64,000 bases of DNA from assembly GCA_963978905.1 (NCBI GenBank), contig OZ022256.1, positions 50,578,001 through 50,642,000 on the forward strand, in the 5' to 3' direction. The notes under the pieces were generated by a model. The model searched no databases and was not told the origin of the DNA. It worked only from the letters and a program-made list of their open reading frames with translations. The position numbers and the translations under genes are program-made. The DNA is from Trichostrongylus colubriformis (taxonomy: Eukaryota > Nematoda > Chromadorea > Rhabditida > Trichostrongylidae). Positions 35,574-47,300 of this stretch are shown in pieces. Within the stretch, counting starts at the first letter, position 1, and each line of letters begins with the position of its first letter.

Positions 35574-38500
35574 ATGAAAACCAGAGCCACAGCTTTTGCC
35601 ACATATTGCCTCAAACACTGGTATTCCAGACCGTCAACGTGCGTCCAGATTATCCATGCTTCTACTCGCGAACATCAAAATTATCCTTTCTCCTGCTTTC
35701 GAAAAGACGACTGGCTGATTCATAAATTGACTAATCAAGTTTTTGAGGCTTTTGCAATCGCACGCACACGTTGGCATCGAGTACGGCGATGGAGGCTGTC
35801 GTATGTGATTGCTGTATGGATTCTGGTCACGTTCTTTTATATATTATACGAAGTCCAATACAAGGCTGGTATCGAGCTTGTATCATTCGTACCAATCGAT
35901 GATAGTGGTTTCGAGTAAGCTTTTACATGATTTTTCAATACCCATATTTATTCATGGCATTCACACCTAAAATATCACTGCAAAAAGGCAGAAATGGTAC
36001 GTCGTGGCACCGATGAGATGCGCGTGGTACGGGGTAAAATTCCTGATAAGTACATATCTAGGCCATGCAAGCCTTCCAGCATTAACTAGTCAAATAACTT
36101 GGGAGAACAAAATTAATCACGTATCAACTCCAGTACTAATTTAGTAAATTCAAGGTGATGCTGAGAGTAACTGAGAGTTCAATCAGACAGTCGATTCAAA
36201 ATTTTTACTCAAGAAGTAGTTACCTTGCAAGAGGCATACAAAACACACTTGGTGAAAAAAATTTCAACTATGGTCAAGAGCAGGCCTGACAGCGAAGTAA
36301 GCGATAATTGCATTAACTTGCAGACATCAATGGCTTGTTCCACGTGAAAAATCGTGGGCGCGGCGTATTCTGATATGAAGCATCATCCATGGAAGATTCT
36401 GTCGCATACATAGTGTTCACTCAAAATGTGAATAGTCTCCCCATTTTCGCTGTTTTTTTTTTTGCACGCATTGACTTAATGGTCAGTTCGGTGGATGATC
36501 TCCAACGACAAAGCCATAAATTTGCAGTGGGGGTCTTTTAATGTACCGGAGCAGTAGACAGTTACGTCGGGAATTCATGTGTGAACACGACATGTTGTAT
36601 TATTTACTGCACTAGCATTCAGTTAATATAGTTCAAGAATTGAAAAATGTGAAAAAGGTCACAAATTTTCATCGAGTCTGAAAATCATCATTGATTCTTT
36701 AAGGTGGCTCTGGTGTGGCGGTGAGTAATTAGCAACAGCCACATTTCACCTGATTATCGATTATCGATTCTATTCCCCCTCCCCCCGTACTCTCACTTCC
36801 TTTAGTTTTGTTGGACTTTTGGCTTCCTTTTTTCATAGCCTTATAGTAGTTGACATAGTTACCGTCGTCGATTGAAATGGTCACTTTCATGAGCAGGAAA
36901 AGGGAGGAACAAAGGTGATACAGCGGCTAGAAGTGCAATAAAGCTTATACGACCTATGAAGCGCTCAACCACCTGATGCCATTCACCCTAAAGCTGTGAG
37001 AGCGGCAAAAGGATTTTCGAAAGAACATCGTTTTGGTTCTACTTCATACTTGTGCAGAGTGAGTGTGTACAGATATGACAGCGAATCGCGTGGCCGCCCG
37101 CGGCAGCGGCGTGGCGAATGCGATGCCAGTGGCAGGGCATAGCAGCCTTCAAGCGAGGCAGTGTGGCATGAGTGGAAGCGCAGACGTGACGCAGTCACGC
37201 TCAGTCGGGTCCCAAGGGCAATCGATACGGCGAGTCGTACTGGTGGCGCCGCGAGTGAAACGCCGCGAAGCGATCCGCTGTCATATTGCAAGCACCCGTG
37301 CAGAGTCTGTGCTGGTTCAAACAATTCGAAACTTTTGCACAGAAGTTAGAAACATGGCTCATCCTGAAAGAGCCAATCGACTATGCTTATTTAATCCTTG
37401 GAAGCTGTTATATGTTTAGAATCTATAGCGAGAATGCTCTTCGAAACATCAAAGTCTCGGGAGCAGCGCTGGCTCAAAGACGATTCGGATCGATTTTATG
37501 TTGGGTGATGACCACCTCAATTTATCATAAGACACGGGTGAGCTGTAGTTTTTTCTTATGCTGATGCATGACATTTATCCATGAATTCTACTGAAATTCA
37601 AATTTTTGCTCATATGAAATTTATCAGAGATACTGCCTGCCTGCAAAATATGAATACAATTGAAAAAACTAAAATATACAGGGGATGTCAAAAAAGCGTA
37701 AGTTTGTTCGCGGCTCACATCCGCAAAGTATACAAAACATAGGGAAACGAAAGAGATAAAAGTATGGGGGCAAAATATCCCCGAAATGTTCCTTCAGAAA
37801 CAGGAGCAAGCTGTGGCACACACAACTTTCACCGTCATGAAAATATGAAGCCTTCGGTACAGTCGGGCTCTGAAGCACCTACGGCATCACGTCCGCCATA
37901 AACAGCAGAGCCACCTTCCGTGGTGGATCCCTCATGGGAATCTTCCTTAGGACTGACCCTTCGATTCGGTTCATGGCAGTCACCGAGCTTTAGCTGCCTA
38001 GACCACGCTGCTATGATCCGAAGCGTCAAAAACCCGTCTCCAGAGGGGTTTCAGTGGTAATTGCACGATCTGGTTCTTGAAACCGAAGGGTGCTGGGAAC
38101 TCGGAGAAAACGAACTGTTCAAGAGCACTACCCAATATGAATCCCCTCAGCTACCCGGAATGAAGTGAACGGACCTCAGTGAGGTTGTGAACGAAAGTGG
38201 CGAAACCACGGATTTTGCCGAGTTGATGTGACAGATCATGTTCAAGCAGAAGGATGGGAATGCCTCGTCAAAATCTGCTGAAGTTCGACCAAAATAGGGT
38301 TGAAAATGGAGGATAAGAAGTGACTTTTTTGGCCCCCCTGTAGTGTGTGGAAATATATGTAAAATCGTGCTGTTTATTCTGCTGAAATATCTAGAAATAA
38401 ATTGGTTAGTAGATTGGTGACGTTTCTGTTATTTCAGGTTCGCGCTATTAACTCAACATGGTTGCAGCGATGTGATGCGTCGCATTTTTTCACAAATAGT

Positions 38501-41500
38501 GAACGATTTCTAGATGACTACACACCGTATCATACGATATTCGCAGAATTACCGGATAGCTATTTCAAGTTGTTTTGGAAGACACGCTTAGCTTTATACT
38601 ATGTGTATACCAATATTTCGTCAAATTATGATTGGTGAGTTCATGGGGCATGTATTTAGGTCAGAACGTGGCGTCGCTGTAAACCGCGACGCGCCGCAGT
38701 GTAAAACAATTTAACCTTTGCGCCGAACGTCGTTTTGTGGCCTAATGTCACCCTCGAGATCAATCGGTATTTTAGTCAAAGATCGTCTGCTCATTTAAAA
38801 AGGATCCTAGGACTTCTTGTTATGGGTTTTTCGCACACAAAGACTTTTCTTACGATAGATAACCTTTAGCGTTCATAGAGGTTGCTCGCCAAAATAATTG
38901 TAGCCACGCGGTGTTACCTTTAAAGTAATTTGAGCAAAGGCAGTTTGTTGAATATTTATTGAGTTCTGAATAGATATCACTGATTAACCGGAAGTCGTCC
39001 TGACGCGATAATGTTGGAGAATATTGTCATTGATATTGCGGATCCAGCTGTGGCCGTTGAAAGAGACGTACGCAACTCGAAGCTAGAGCTGAAGGCACAC
39101 CACCGTTGTAGTCACCTCCTTTTATCCGGCCGTCGCGTAGAAAAACATTCTACGCGACGGCCAGAAAACATCATTGTCACAGGTCTTAGGTTATGAGTGA
39201 TTACCGCTTTTTGCAAGAAAAGACTGAACAAGGCTTATGTTTTGCGAGAAAAGTAACGTTTCTGAAGGGATAAAGAAAGTATCGCTGTTTAAAGACACCA
39301 GAAGGGGGTGATTTCGGCCTACGGTTTAAGTGGCCGCCATTGCACAAATTCGCCAATTTAACGCCTTGCCGTGGTGCCAAATGAGATGTTTCTGTTATAA
39401 AGTTGTTCTTCCCTTTTACTTTCTCCATTATTCTTTCTTATGTATATTGTTCCTGGATGTATTTACACGAATGCTAATGTAGTTGAGAATGGCCACTCCA
39501 CTGCGCTGGGAGTCAGGTGCTATACAACTAACGTGGGCCCGCGGCCCGTCTCCAACAGCGGACAACTCGGAAAGTCTTTGTGTGGATGCGAATTGGATGG
39601 GAATACACACTGCAGCGTCGCGCTTTTGAATCCGGGTTTTTTCGCCGATTATCGCTTCTAACCTTGAGTGTTCGTAACAAATTGCTCATTTCTTTGCATC
39701 TTCCTCTTGTTTCGGACCTCTTCCGGTTCCTTTATGACTCACAAAAATCGACAACTGATGACTGTAGCTTTTGCTTAATAACCAGGGATAAATCTGATCT
39801 ATGACAGCAATTGAATCAATGCAGGGGTTTTTCTGTCTCGGACATGCCAAGTGTTCGCAATTATTCAAAGTGTGCAGTCGAGTTGGGTAGCGAAAAAGTG
39901 TAGCATCTTATTATGTTCATTTCCTCAAAACTTCTCATCTTTACAGGTACTATAAATCGGATGATGATACATACGTAATCATGGAGAATCTTCGATCTTA
40001 TTTGGCGACCTTCAATCCGAATGAACCGCATTACATTGGGTTCAGATTGAAGAGGAGAATGGTGAGTAAATTGTTCACCCAAAATACCCCATATTTTGCA
40101 AAAACCTGATTCCAAAGAAGAACGACTTGGTACACTTTCATGTTTTTCTGCTCAGCCACAACATGGATACAATGCCGGTGGAAGCGGTTATGCGATGAGT
40201 CGAGCTGCCATGAAGATTTTTGCTGAACAACTATTCCATATGAAATCGTTGTGTCCATATCACGAATGGGAAGATTACGCAGTAGCCAGGTATTCTTCGT
40301 GATCATGTAGTCAACCCCTTATGAGATGCGCCATGCACTCGCCATACAATCGAAATCGCACTGATAGTTGCATGCGATTCGGCCTGCATAATGACTTGAG
40401 CGGTTAGAGATCCAACGTTTTTTCCTCCCAGACGTCGCTGCTACAGTTTCATTGACCCAGGGGAAGTCAGGCGAAGTTGGTCTAGCAGTACATTGCTAGG
40501 AGTTAACCCTGGCTTATGGACCATGCAAGTGAGGCGGCGGGATGTTTACACTTATGTCCAATTTTCGCGCGGCTAGCGGCGCCGCGAATTTTTTTGCGTG
40601 TGATTGCGTACATTGCAGCACTTCCTTTAGAAATTCACGCACGAATTGATTTTATCTCAATTAGGATTGTTATCATCTAATGAAAGCCATAGTTTTTTTT
40701 CTACTTATTATGTTATTATGTCTTTTCAGGGCACAAAAACTATATTTTAAGATAATGATGAAGGAATGTTGTTGTTTTCATTGTTATTATTGCAGATGTC
40801 TGGCGAGCGTTGGCATTTATCCTGTGGACAGTCGGGATGAAAAACGTCGACAACGATTTTTACCTTGGAAACCTGAACACCACTATTACGCCGATTTGAC
40901 CAAGTCATTTCTCATGGATCCTGTCGAACACTGGGTCGGTATATTTCATTTCTTACCTGTTCGCAAATTATAGAAAGCCAATTTTTTAGGATGCGCCACG
41001 TCTCCGAATTTCATTTAGCCAACATATTTTAATGCGCTTGTGCCCTATTCACCTCCCCCTGACATATATGACTAAGGCCTATACAGCACCGATCCCTGAA
41101 ATGGGGTTCATGGGTCGATCACTGTTAAACCATGACACCTCCTAGACAAGCACAGTAGAGGATTATCCGATGAGTTGTAATGAACAACCCATTAGATGCT
41201 AGAAGAAATCGTCCATAGAAATTTTGTGACTCTAATTTCTCTTTGAATTACCCTACTATGTAGATACATGCATGAGCAGAAACATGAAGGGAAGCGGGAA
41301 ATATCCATTGTTCCGCTGCAAAAACCAGAAATCTGGGAAAGGGCAGCTCGTCCGAATTCCCGCCGAGCAACCTTTGAACATCCATAGGCGGTTAGAGCGC
41401 CTTTCAAACATTCTCACTCCATAATGGTTTGCTCCTTACTCTTCTTCCCTGACCACGCAATCGTCGCCTCATTGCTTCTAGAGCGTCGTGGCCGCGCCCC

Positions 41501-42678
41501 CTCGGGTGTCCCGCCCCTTCAGACATCATTTAAAGAGTCCTATCACAGCCGGATTTTTGTTTTTTTTTTCGCGTAAAACTTTGCAGGCGCCCCTAAATGC
41601 ATTATATTAGGTTGGAGAATAAGTCCCCGCCGTTTTTTAACCTCGTTTTTCACATTGTTTCCTTCATCTTTCAACGAAGCTCACTTATGTTTTCGATAGA
41701 GTTTTTTGCTCTACAAAAAGCTAATATCTGTTTTTCGATTTCTTCGACTACCTGATATTTATGAGGTTTGGAAATGAAGTAAGCTGAAGGCAAAAATTGG
41801 CACATGCGCACCTCATCTTTCTCGTTTGCCATCGAGAGCAAAAAATGTATGTATAAGCGTTTCGATAGAGCTTTTTCAGCTCTACAAGATTATTCCACTC
41901 TTCTTTTGTATCCTCTCATATTTTAGTATGTAGGAATAAGTTTCCACCCATTTTCCAATTCGAAATTGCGTAATGAAAATGAAATTTTTAGGACAATGTT
42001 TTATACCATTCGATAAAGCTCTTTTTACTCTACAAGGCAATGTTTGCAGTTTTTGTTTAAATTGAGTTTTGCTATTTTTTGGATCATCTAAAAGGAGTGC
42101 TAAGTCGACGAAATCGAGCATTTCTGTGTCGATCAGGCTCGATTTCGTCGACTTGGCACTCCTTTTAATTGATCTAGAAAATAGCTGAAATTAATTTGAA
42201 CAAAAAGGTAAACACTGTCTTGTATAGCGAAAAGGGCTCTGTCGAACGGTATGAAACATTGTGCCAAAAAATTCATTTTCATTACGCCTTTTCAAGTTGA
42301 AAAAAGGTGAAAACTTATCCCTACATGCTGAAATATTAGAGGGTGCCAAAGAATAGTGGTGTCATCCTGCAGAGCAAAAAAAAAGCCCTATCGAATGCAC
42401 ATATGCACATCCCCTCCAATCTCGATGGTAGGCGAGGAAGAGAAGATAACCAAAGTGTACACTTTTGCGAGTACTGCATTTGGGAGTCCAGTATTCATCC
42501 AGTGCAATGTTGCTTTCAGGGACCATCCATATTCCACGAGAATCTCATAAGTATGCATCATCTTCAACCAGAAGAATTGCGTCTTATCGACGGATTACTG
42601 TATGGAGTAGCCGTTGGTATCTGGAACAAAACCCAACTAAAAGTGGAAAACACCCTGGGACCACCACCTGCCTCCTAG
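35574..42678 (+). CDS. Core-1 beta-1,3-galactosyltransferase-like glycosyltransferase (GT31, C1GalT type)
   Basis: Seven exons: 35574-35914, 37420-37537, 38438-38634, 39947-40061, 40156-40289, 40796-40934, 42520-42678; phases agree, about 400 residues. Family members add galactose from UDP-Gal to GalNAc-Ser/Thr in the Golgi lumen. Seen: basic segment RVRRWR then one membrane span (LSYVIAVWILVTFFYILYEV, about 75-94), ILCWVMTT, INSTWLQRCD, the metal-binding YYKSDDDTYV (224-226), GFRLKRRMPQHGYNAGGSGY with GYAMSRAA, and the acidic HEWEDYAVARCLASVGI. The last exon gives ISMHHLQPEEL, matching the family's SFHYV region, but the CCSD cysteines usual just before it are absent. Start is uncertain: ATGs at 35502 and 35574 are in frame, and a shorter protein starting just before the span is more typical. 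AATAAA at 42869. A paralogue with other specificity is possible. Confidence 0.88.
37073..37287. repeat. MITE family E-like element
   Basis: Ends ATATGACAGCGAATCGCG and CGATCCGCTGTCATAT are inverted. The interior (GGGCAATCGATACGGCGAGT, GTACTGGTGGCGCCGCGAGT) is the inverted counterpart of the E element interior at 13600-13660. It lies in the first known intron of the galactosyltransferase, 133 bases before exon 2. Confidence 0.68.
37679..38340 (-). mobile_element. Decayed Tc1/mariner-type element
   Basis: CAGGGGATGTCAAAAAAGC and GACTTTTTTGGCCCCCCTG form the ends, with TA on both sides. A minus-strand frame near the left end reads FHDGESCVCHSLLLFLKEHF, resembling a corrupted second-Asp block of such transposases. 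Non-autonomous; inside intron 37538-38437. Confidence 0.62.
39128..39162. repeat. Perfect 15-bp hairpin
   Basis: GGCCGTCGCGTAGAA, loop AAACA, then TTCTACGCGACGGCC. A perfect GC-rich stem in an otherwise A/T-leaning intron of the galactosyltransferase. Confidence 0.9.
39255..39735. repeat. Dispersed repeat family R2, copy 1
   Basis: It matches 46055-46450 in inverted orientation over several hundred bases (AAGTGGCCGCCATTGCACAA, GGGCCCGCGGCCCGTCTC, TTTCTTTGCATCTTCCTCTT). Seen in the intron 38635-39946. Confidence 0.72.
41611..42432. mobile_element. Large mariner-like palindrome
   Basis: It opens with a mariner-type end, TTAGGTTGGAGAATAAGTCC. The body is a near-palindrome with arms of roughly 300 bases: GTGCTAAGTCGACGAAATCG and CGATTTCGTCGACTTGGCAC meet around 42121, and blocks such as TTTCGATAGAGCTTTTTC and its partner lie symmetrically outward. 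The right terminal repeat is not found, so it seems truncated just before the last galactosyltransferase exon. No transposase frame remains. Confidence 0.72.
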
Positions 42679-44330
42679 CTCGGTTTACAGCTATTACATG
42701 AACTTTAAGTGCACTGTAATGCAAAAGGAGCCTACGCAGTGTCGCAGGCGGAAATTTAGAAGAATCTCGTGATTAACCAACGATGACATGTAGCGCGACA
42801 CCGCATCGGCCCCTTCTGTACCACAATTCAATTCTGCAATTTGGACCTCATTTTTGAAACATTGATGCAATAAATTATATAAAATTCATGATGTTTTTTT
42901 TATTGGTGTAATTACTATGATTATCGTCCATGCTTTATCCGGCTTTTAAAGACTGTATCTGAATGAAAAATACTAGTCCTCCGTTAGTATTGAAATTTAT
43001 GATGATATTTTTAGCGCATAAAAATTACAGTTAGTGAAGTCAAAATATGTCTATGACATCTAAAGTTGAAGGCACTGGGCACGCTGGGCATGTGGACGGG
43101 ATTCCGTGTCTTTTTGTAAACTGTATCGATATTCCTCGATTATTCTGGATCTGTCAGCATAAGTTCATGGAAATCAAGGCTAAGCTAGGCTCGCGTTGGC
43201 TCCCCAAGCTGGCTTGCCAGAAGATGACCATCACCCTTTGTTGCTGATTGGTAATCACGTCTGATCTTTCTTGCAACCCTCGAAATAACTGCAAGTGTAG
43301 AGCAGGATTGTGCGCGGTACACCACCGCCATGCCACACCCACAGTAACTGTGTGCGTGAAATAAAGTGTAGTATTGCTGTAATCGCGCACATTATTTTCT
43401 ACTATACGCCCAGCATTGCTCCGCATATAAACAGCGATTGGCTATCGTGTATGCTCATTTCAAGCACACCGAAGATGTATACGAAATCGACGACTTGAGA
43501 GCCATTTTGATATAAATATTTCGAACCAAATTCCAGTTTGTCCCAATCACCATTTCGTAATTTTACCATTATGTTCAAGAAAGGCTGCTCCATCGGGCGC
43601 CAGAATCCTGAGAGTAGGAGTGTTTTTTTTAGATTTTCTGTTCAATTTGCATAACTCTCTCATTTTAGATACTTAAAAATTATGTTTTAAAAAATTTAGT
43701 AAGTTTTCTCATATCGGGATACTTCTGCTTCAACTCCTGTCTGCCTCAGTCCCACCTATAGAATTGTATTTATAATGGCGCATCACAGAATGCATAAATA
43801 AATAAATAAGTAAAGCCCAAGAGGAAGAAAGTCTTCATCAACTCTGCCTATACACATTATCATTATCGAGCATTATCATATCATTATATAACACAATCAT
43901 ATGAATCAACAAATCAATCGGGGCGAATCACACACAATTATCACAGAATCAATTTCACTAGAATCTCTTGACAAGGAGGAACTAACGTAGTTCAATGCGT
44001 GAAAAGAATCGACCGATCGAACGAAAAAAAACTAAAGATCAACGTATAATTTGCAGGACTTTTTTTACCGTAATCTTAAATGAATCATTAAATCACCGTA
44101 TGAAAAATAACATAGCCTACATGGTAGGCATCAGAGAAAAAAAGACGACTCGACTCGGAAACAGTCGAGGTATGTATATTGAGAATCAAACGCATTAGTT
44201 TTGCTGACAAAACAAATAAATATAAACAAAAATAAACCGTGCATGAAGCTTAACGTGCATGATGTGAAGGCTACAATCGATACGTATGTTTTACACTAGG
44301 TCATAAGACCTAACTCCAGAAGGATTTGTT
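42679..44330. other. Space between two convergent genes
   Basis: 3' ends of the galactosyltransferase (+) and the nuclear receptor (-) face each other. AATAAA at 42869-42874 fits the first gene. No additional gene was found; short frames at 43047-43250 and 43402-43593 lack splice support. Confidence 0.5.
42869..42874 (+). promoter_or_regulatory. Polyadenylation signal of the galactosyltransferase gene
   Basis: AATAAA 191 bases after the TAG stop at 42676-42678, in an A/T-rich context. Confidence 0.6.
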
Positions 44331-47300
44331 CTAACGTGAGCGTGGTGGACTCGTCTTGTGACATGCTTGAATAAGCTCATCGAATTCGATTATGTTAAAT
44401 AAACTCGTCATCTGGACCTCCTCATTAAGTAGGTGACAAAGCGCCTGAAACAATTAACATGATGGTGGAGGCGGAGCGATCGTCATCAGGGGCGTGGCAA
44501 CTCACAGTCAGCGCGGAGAGCATCAACATATATTTTGCAACGCGACATGTTGCATGCGGTGCGTTGTCCACTTTTTGATTTCTTACATACGCGTACAAGG
44601 CGTTCAGGAAACGTTCTTTCCCTTTTGCCACAATCGCTTTCCCTTCAGAGCTGAGACCCAGATCTGAAATTCCACGGAATAAGCATGCATTACTATTTCT
44701 GAAGGCCTAAAAGAAAAAAATGAAAATTACGGCATAGACATACAACTTGTATATAGTTTGGAAGTTTTCGAATATGTTTACTGTAAATGAAGGCTGTGAG
44801 TTCAGGCAAACGGTGTGTGGCGTTTGTTGGGTGGAGTATGGGCTAGTGGGGACCTGATGAGGGACCATGGATGACCGTCCGCTCTACGACCGTCCCACCC
44901 CCAATTCAGCGTTGCGTGCGACCGCCACCCATCACGCATCCACATGGCTACGATCCATACAAAACGAGTGCTATGGAGCGTAGAAAAATTACGTCAAGAG
45001 TCAGAACTATGAGTGGAACAAATGCTTCTGTTCGTGCATATCTGACCATCGTAATATTTTACTTTTTGCCACATTCTCATCTGAGCGTCTACTGATTCCT
45101 TTACTACAATCAATCAAATTAAGGCAGAACTTTTGTTTGCCAACGCCTAATTACTGGACCTTACAGTTATCTCTAGTCCTTGACCACAAACAATCAACCG
45201 GATAAACGACCTTAGCGGATGGGAAAGGAGAGGGGGATGTGGATCGACGCTTGAGTGGGACACAAATTTCGAATAATGAAACTCCAGAAAATTTAGCAAC
45301 CGACTAGATTCAGCTAGGCCAATGGATATTTCAAATTAAGATTATGTATGCGAGTAGGCCCAGGTAGCCCCAGCGTCGCTACTATTTACCTTCAGTTACA
45401 AAGGATCCTAGGGCGCAGCTAAGCGGAAATTAAATTTCGCATCAATGCACGCTCATCGTCAAATTGATCAAGCATTCATCATTACGAGGTAGACAAAACA
45501 AGCATCAGACCGTTTGGAAGGCTAGAAGTACTGACTTGTACATCAGTTGGCCACCGCAAACTGCATGGGCTCATTCGCTTTAACCTGCCACCGCGATTCT
45601 GAATAGAAAAAGAATGCGCGCCGTATCCCAACAAGGAAGTGATCAGCGCCGAATATGTACTTTATCCTTTCACAAAGCTTGCTGGCACTCGGCCAACTTT
45701 TTTTTCAGCTCTTTGAGTAAAGACGGCGAATGTTTAGCCTTCGCTTGCTACTTGACAAATGTAAGTGCGTGGCGCACACTCAGTGGCGAATGGAAGTACA
45801 AACATCATGATCTGCGAACTTATTACAAACATCACGGTATTCCGCTTCAATTGCAGAACTGTATATATTTTTAAAGAGAACAGCGAACGCTTCGTTTTGA
45901 AGAACTTCCGTTTTGCGGTGTTCTGCGACCGTGTCCTTTTCATTCAAGGTCACTTTAGCCGGTGGTTCCGCTGCCAAAAGAAAATGTTTCAGTGCTATTT
46001 AAAGTGCAGACAAATCGATCAAACAACGCTTCGTAGGCACGTTCCACGATTACTTCATTAAAGGAACCGGAAGGGGTCCGAAACAAGAGAAAGATGCAAA
46101 GAAATGAGCATTTTGTAGCGAACACTCAAGGTTAGAAGCGAGGAGACGGGCCGCGGGCCAACGTTGATTTTAGTACCTGTCTTCCAGCACAGTGGAGTGC
46201 CCCTTCCCAACCACATTAGCATCTATGTAAGTACATCTAGAAACAATACAAGAAAGAACAAAAGACATAGTATTATAAAAGGAAAGAACAACTTTATAAT
46301 AAGAACATTTCCTCTTGGCACCCTGCCAAGGCGTCAAATTGGCGAGATTGTGCAATGGCGGCCACTTAAACTCGTCCTAACTACGACTGTTCTACCGTAG
46401 GCCAAAAATCATCCCCTTCCGGTGTTTTTAAAGACGCGCCTTCAGGAATGGGTACTCTCGTTAAAGAAGAAAAACCGTTGGAAATACTGGTACTAGTGAT
46501 CTTTCACGGTGAAAATGAAGTGTCGTGGATAGGTTCTCGTGTGTAGAGGTGAGAAGGTGTAAGAAGAGAGAGGGTAATGGCTCAGACGAGACATCAGGCA
46601 GCGAAAGAAGTGCAAAGACATCAGTACTGCGTAAGCATGAATGAACTGTACAGCCATCTCCGAAACTACGTGGCAGTTGTGAGTGGCATTGAACATTTCT
46701 AGAAGGAGAGAAGATGGCAGAGGAGGACCGGTGATCCTTAGCGGCTTACACATCACCAAAAAAAAATCGGCGAAAAAGGCTGCATCTGGTAGTCGCTTTC
46801 CTGGACTCAGTGCAATCCGATCAAACCTTCACGCCTATCCCTTCTCTGTAGGAGATTTTACTCAACAAAGCAATCTCTCATAGACTGGCATGCGAACTAC
46901 TGTGCTAAATGAGCGTTTCACTTGCTACCTACAGGCTCAAATACATTCTCTCCAAAACGGTGTTTGGCCACGTCCACAAAAAGCGTCCCCGTACAAATGA
47001 ACATGAGAGGAAGATGCGAAATGCAGCAAAGGGTCTCGAATCACACAACGGTCTAGTTAAGATGCCAAAATGATTGCATAACTATAAATAACTGTAATAG
47101 GTACACAAAAAGATTAATATCGAATAAAAATAAATAACTATGATAAATAACTGTAACAGATAAATAGATAAATAATAAACAATTGGACAACGTCTCGAGC
47201 TTGGCAATTCCAAAGATAGATTCGCAAGTGTGGAGATAAATATAAAATTGTTGAATTAGTCAAGAAAAGAGGTTGAGACCTGGACAGAAAGGTTCCATAT

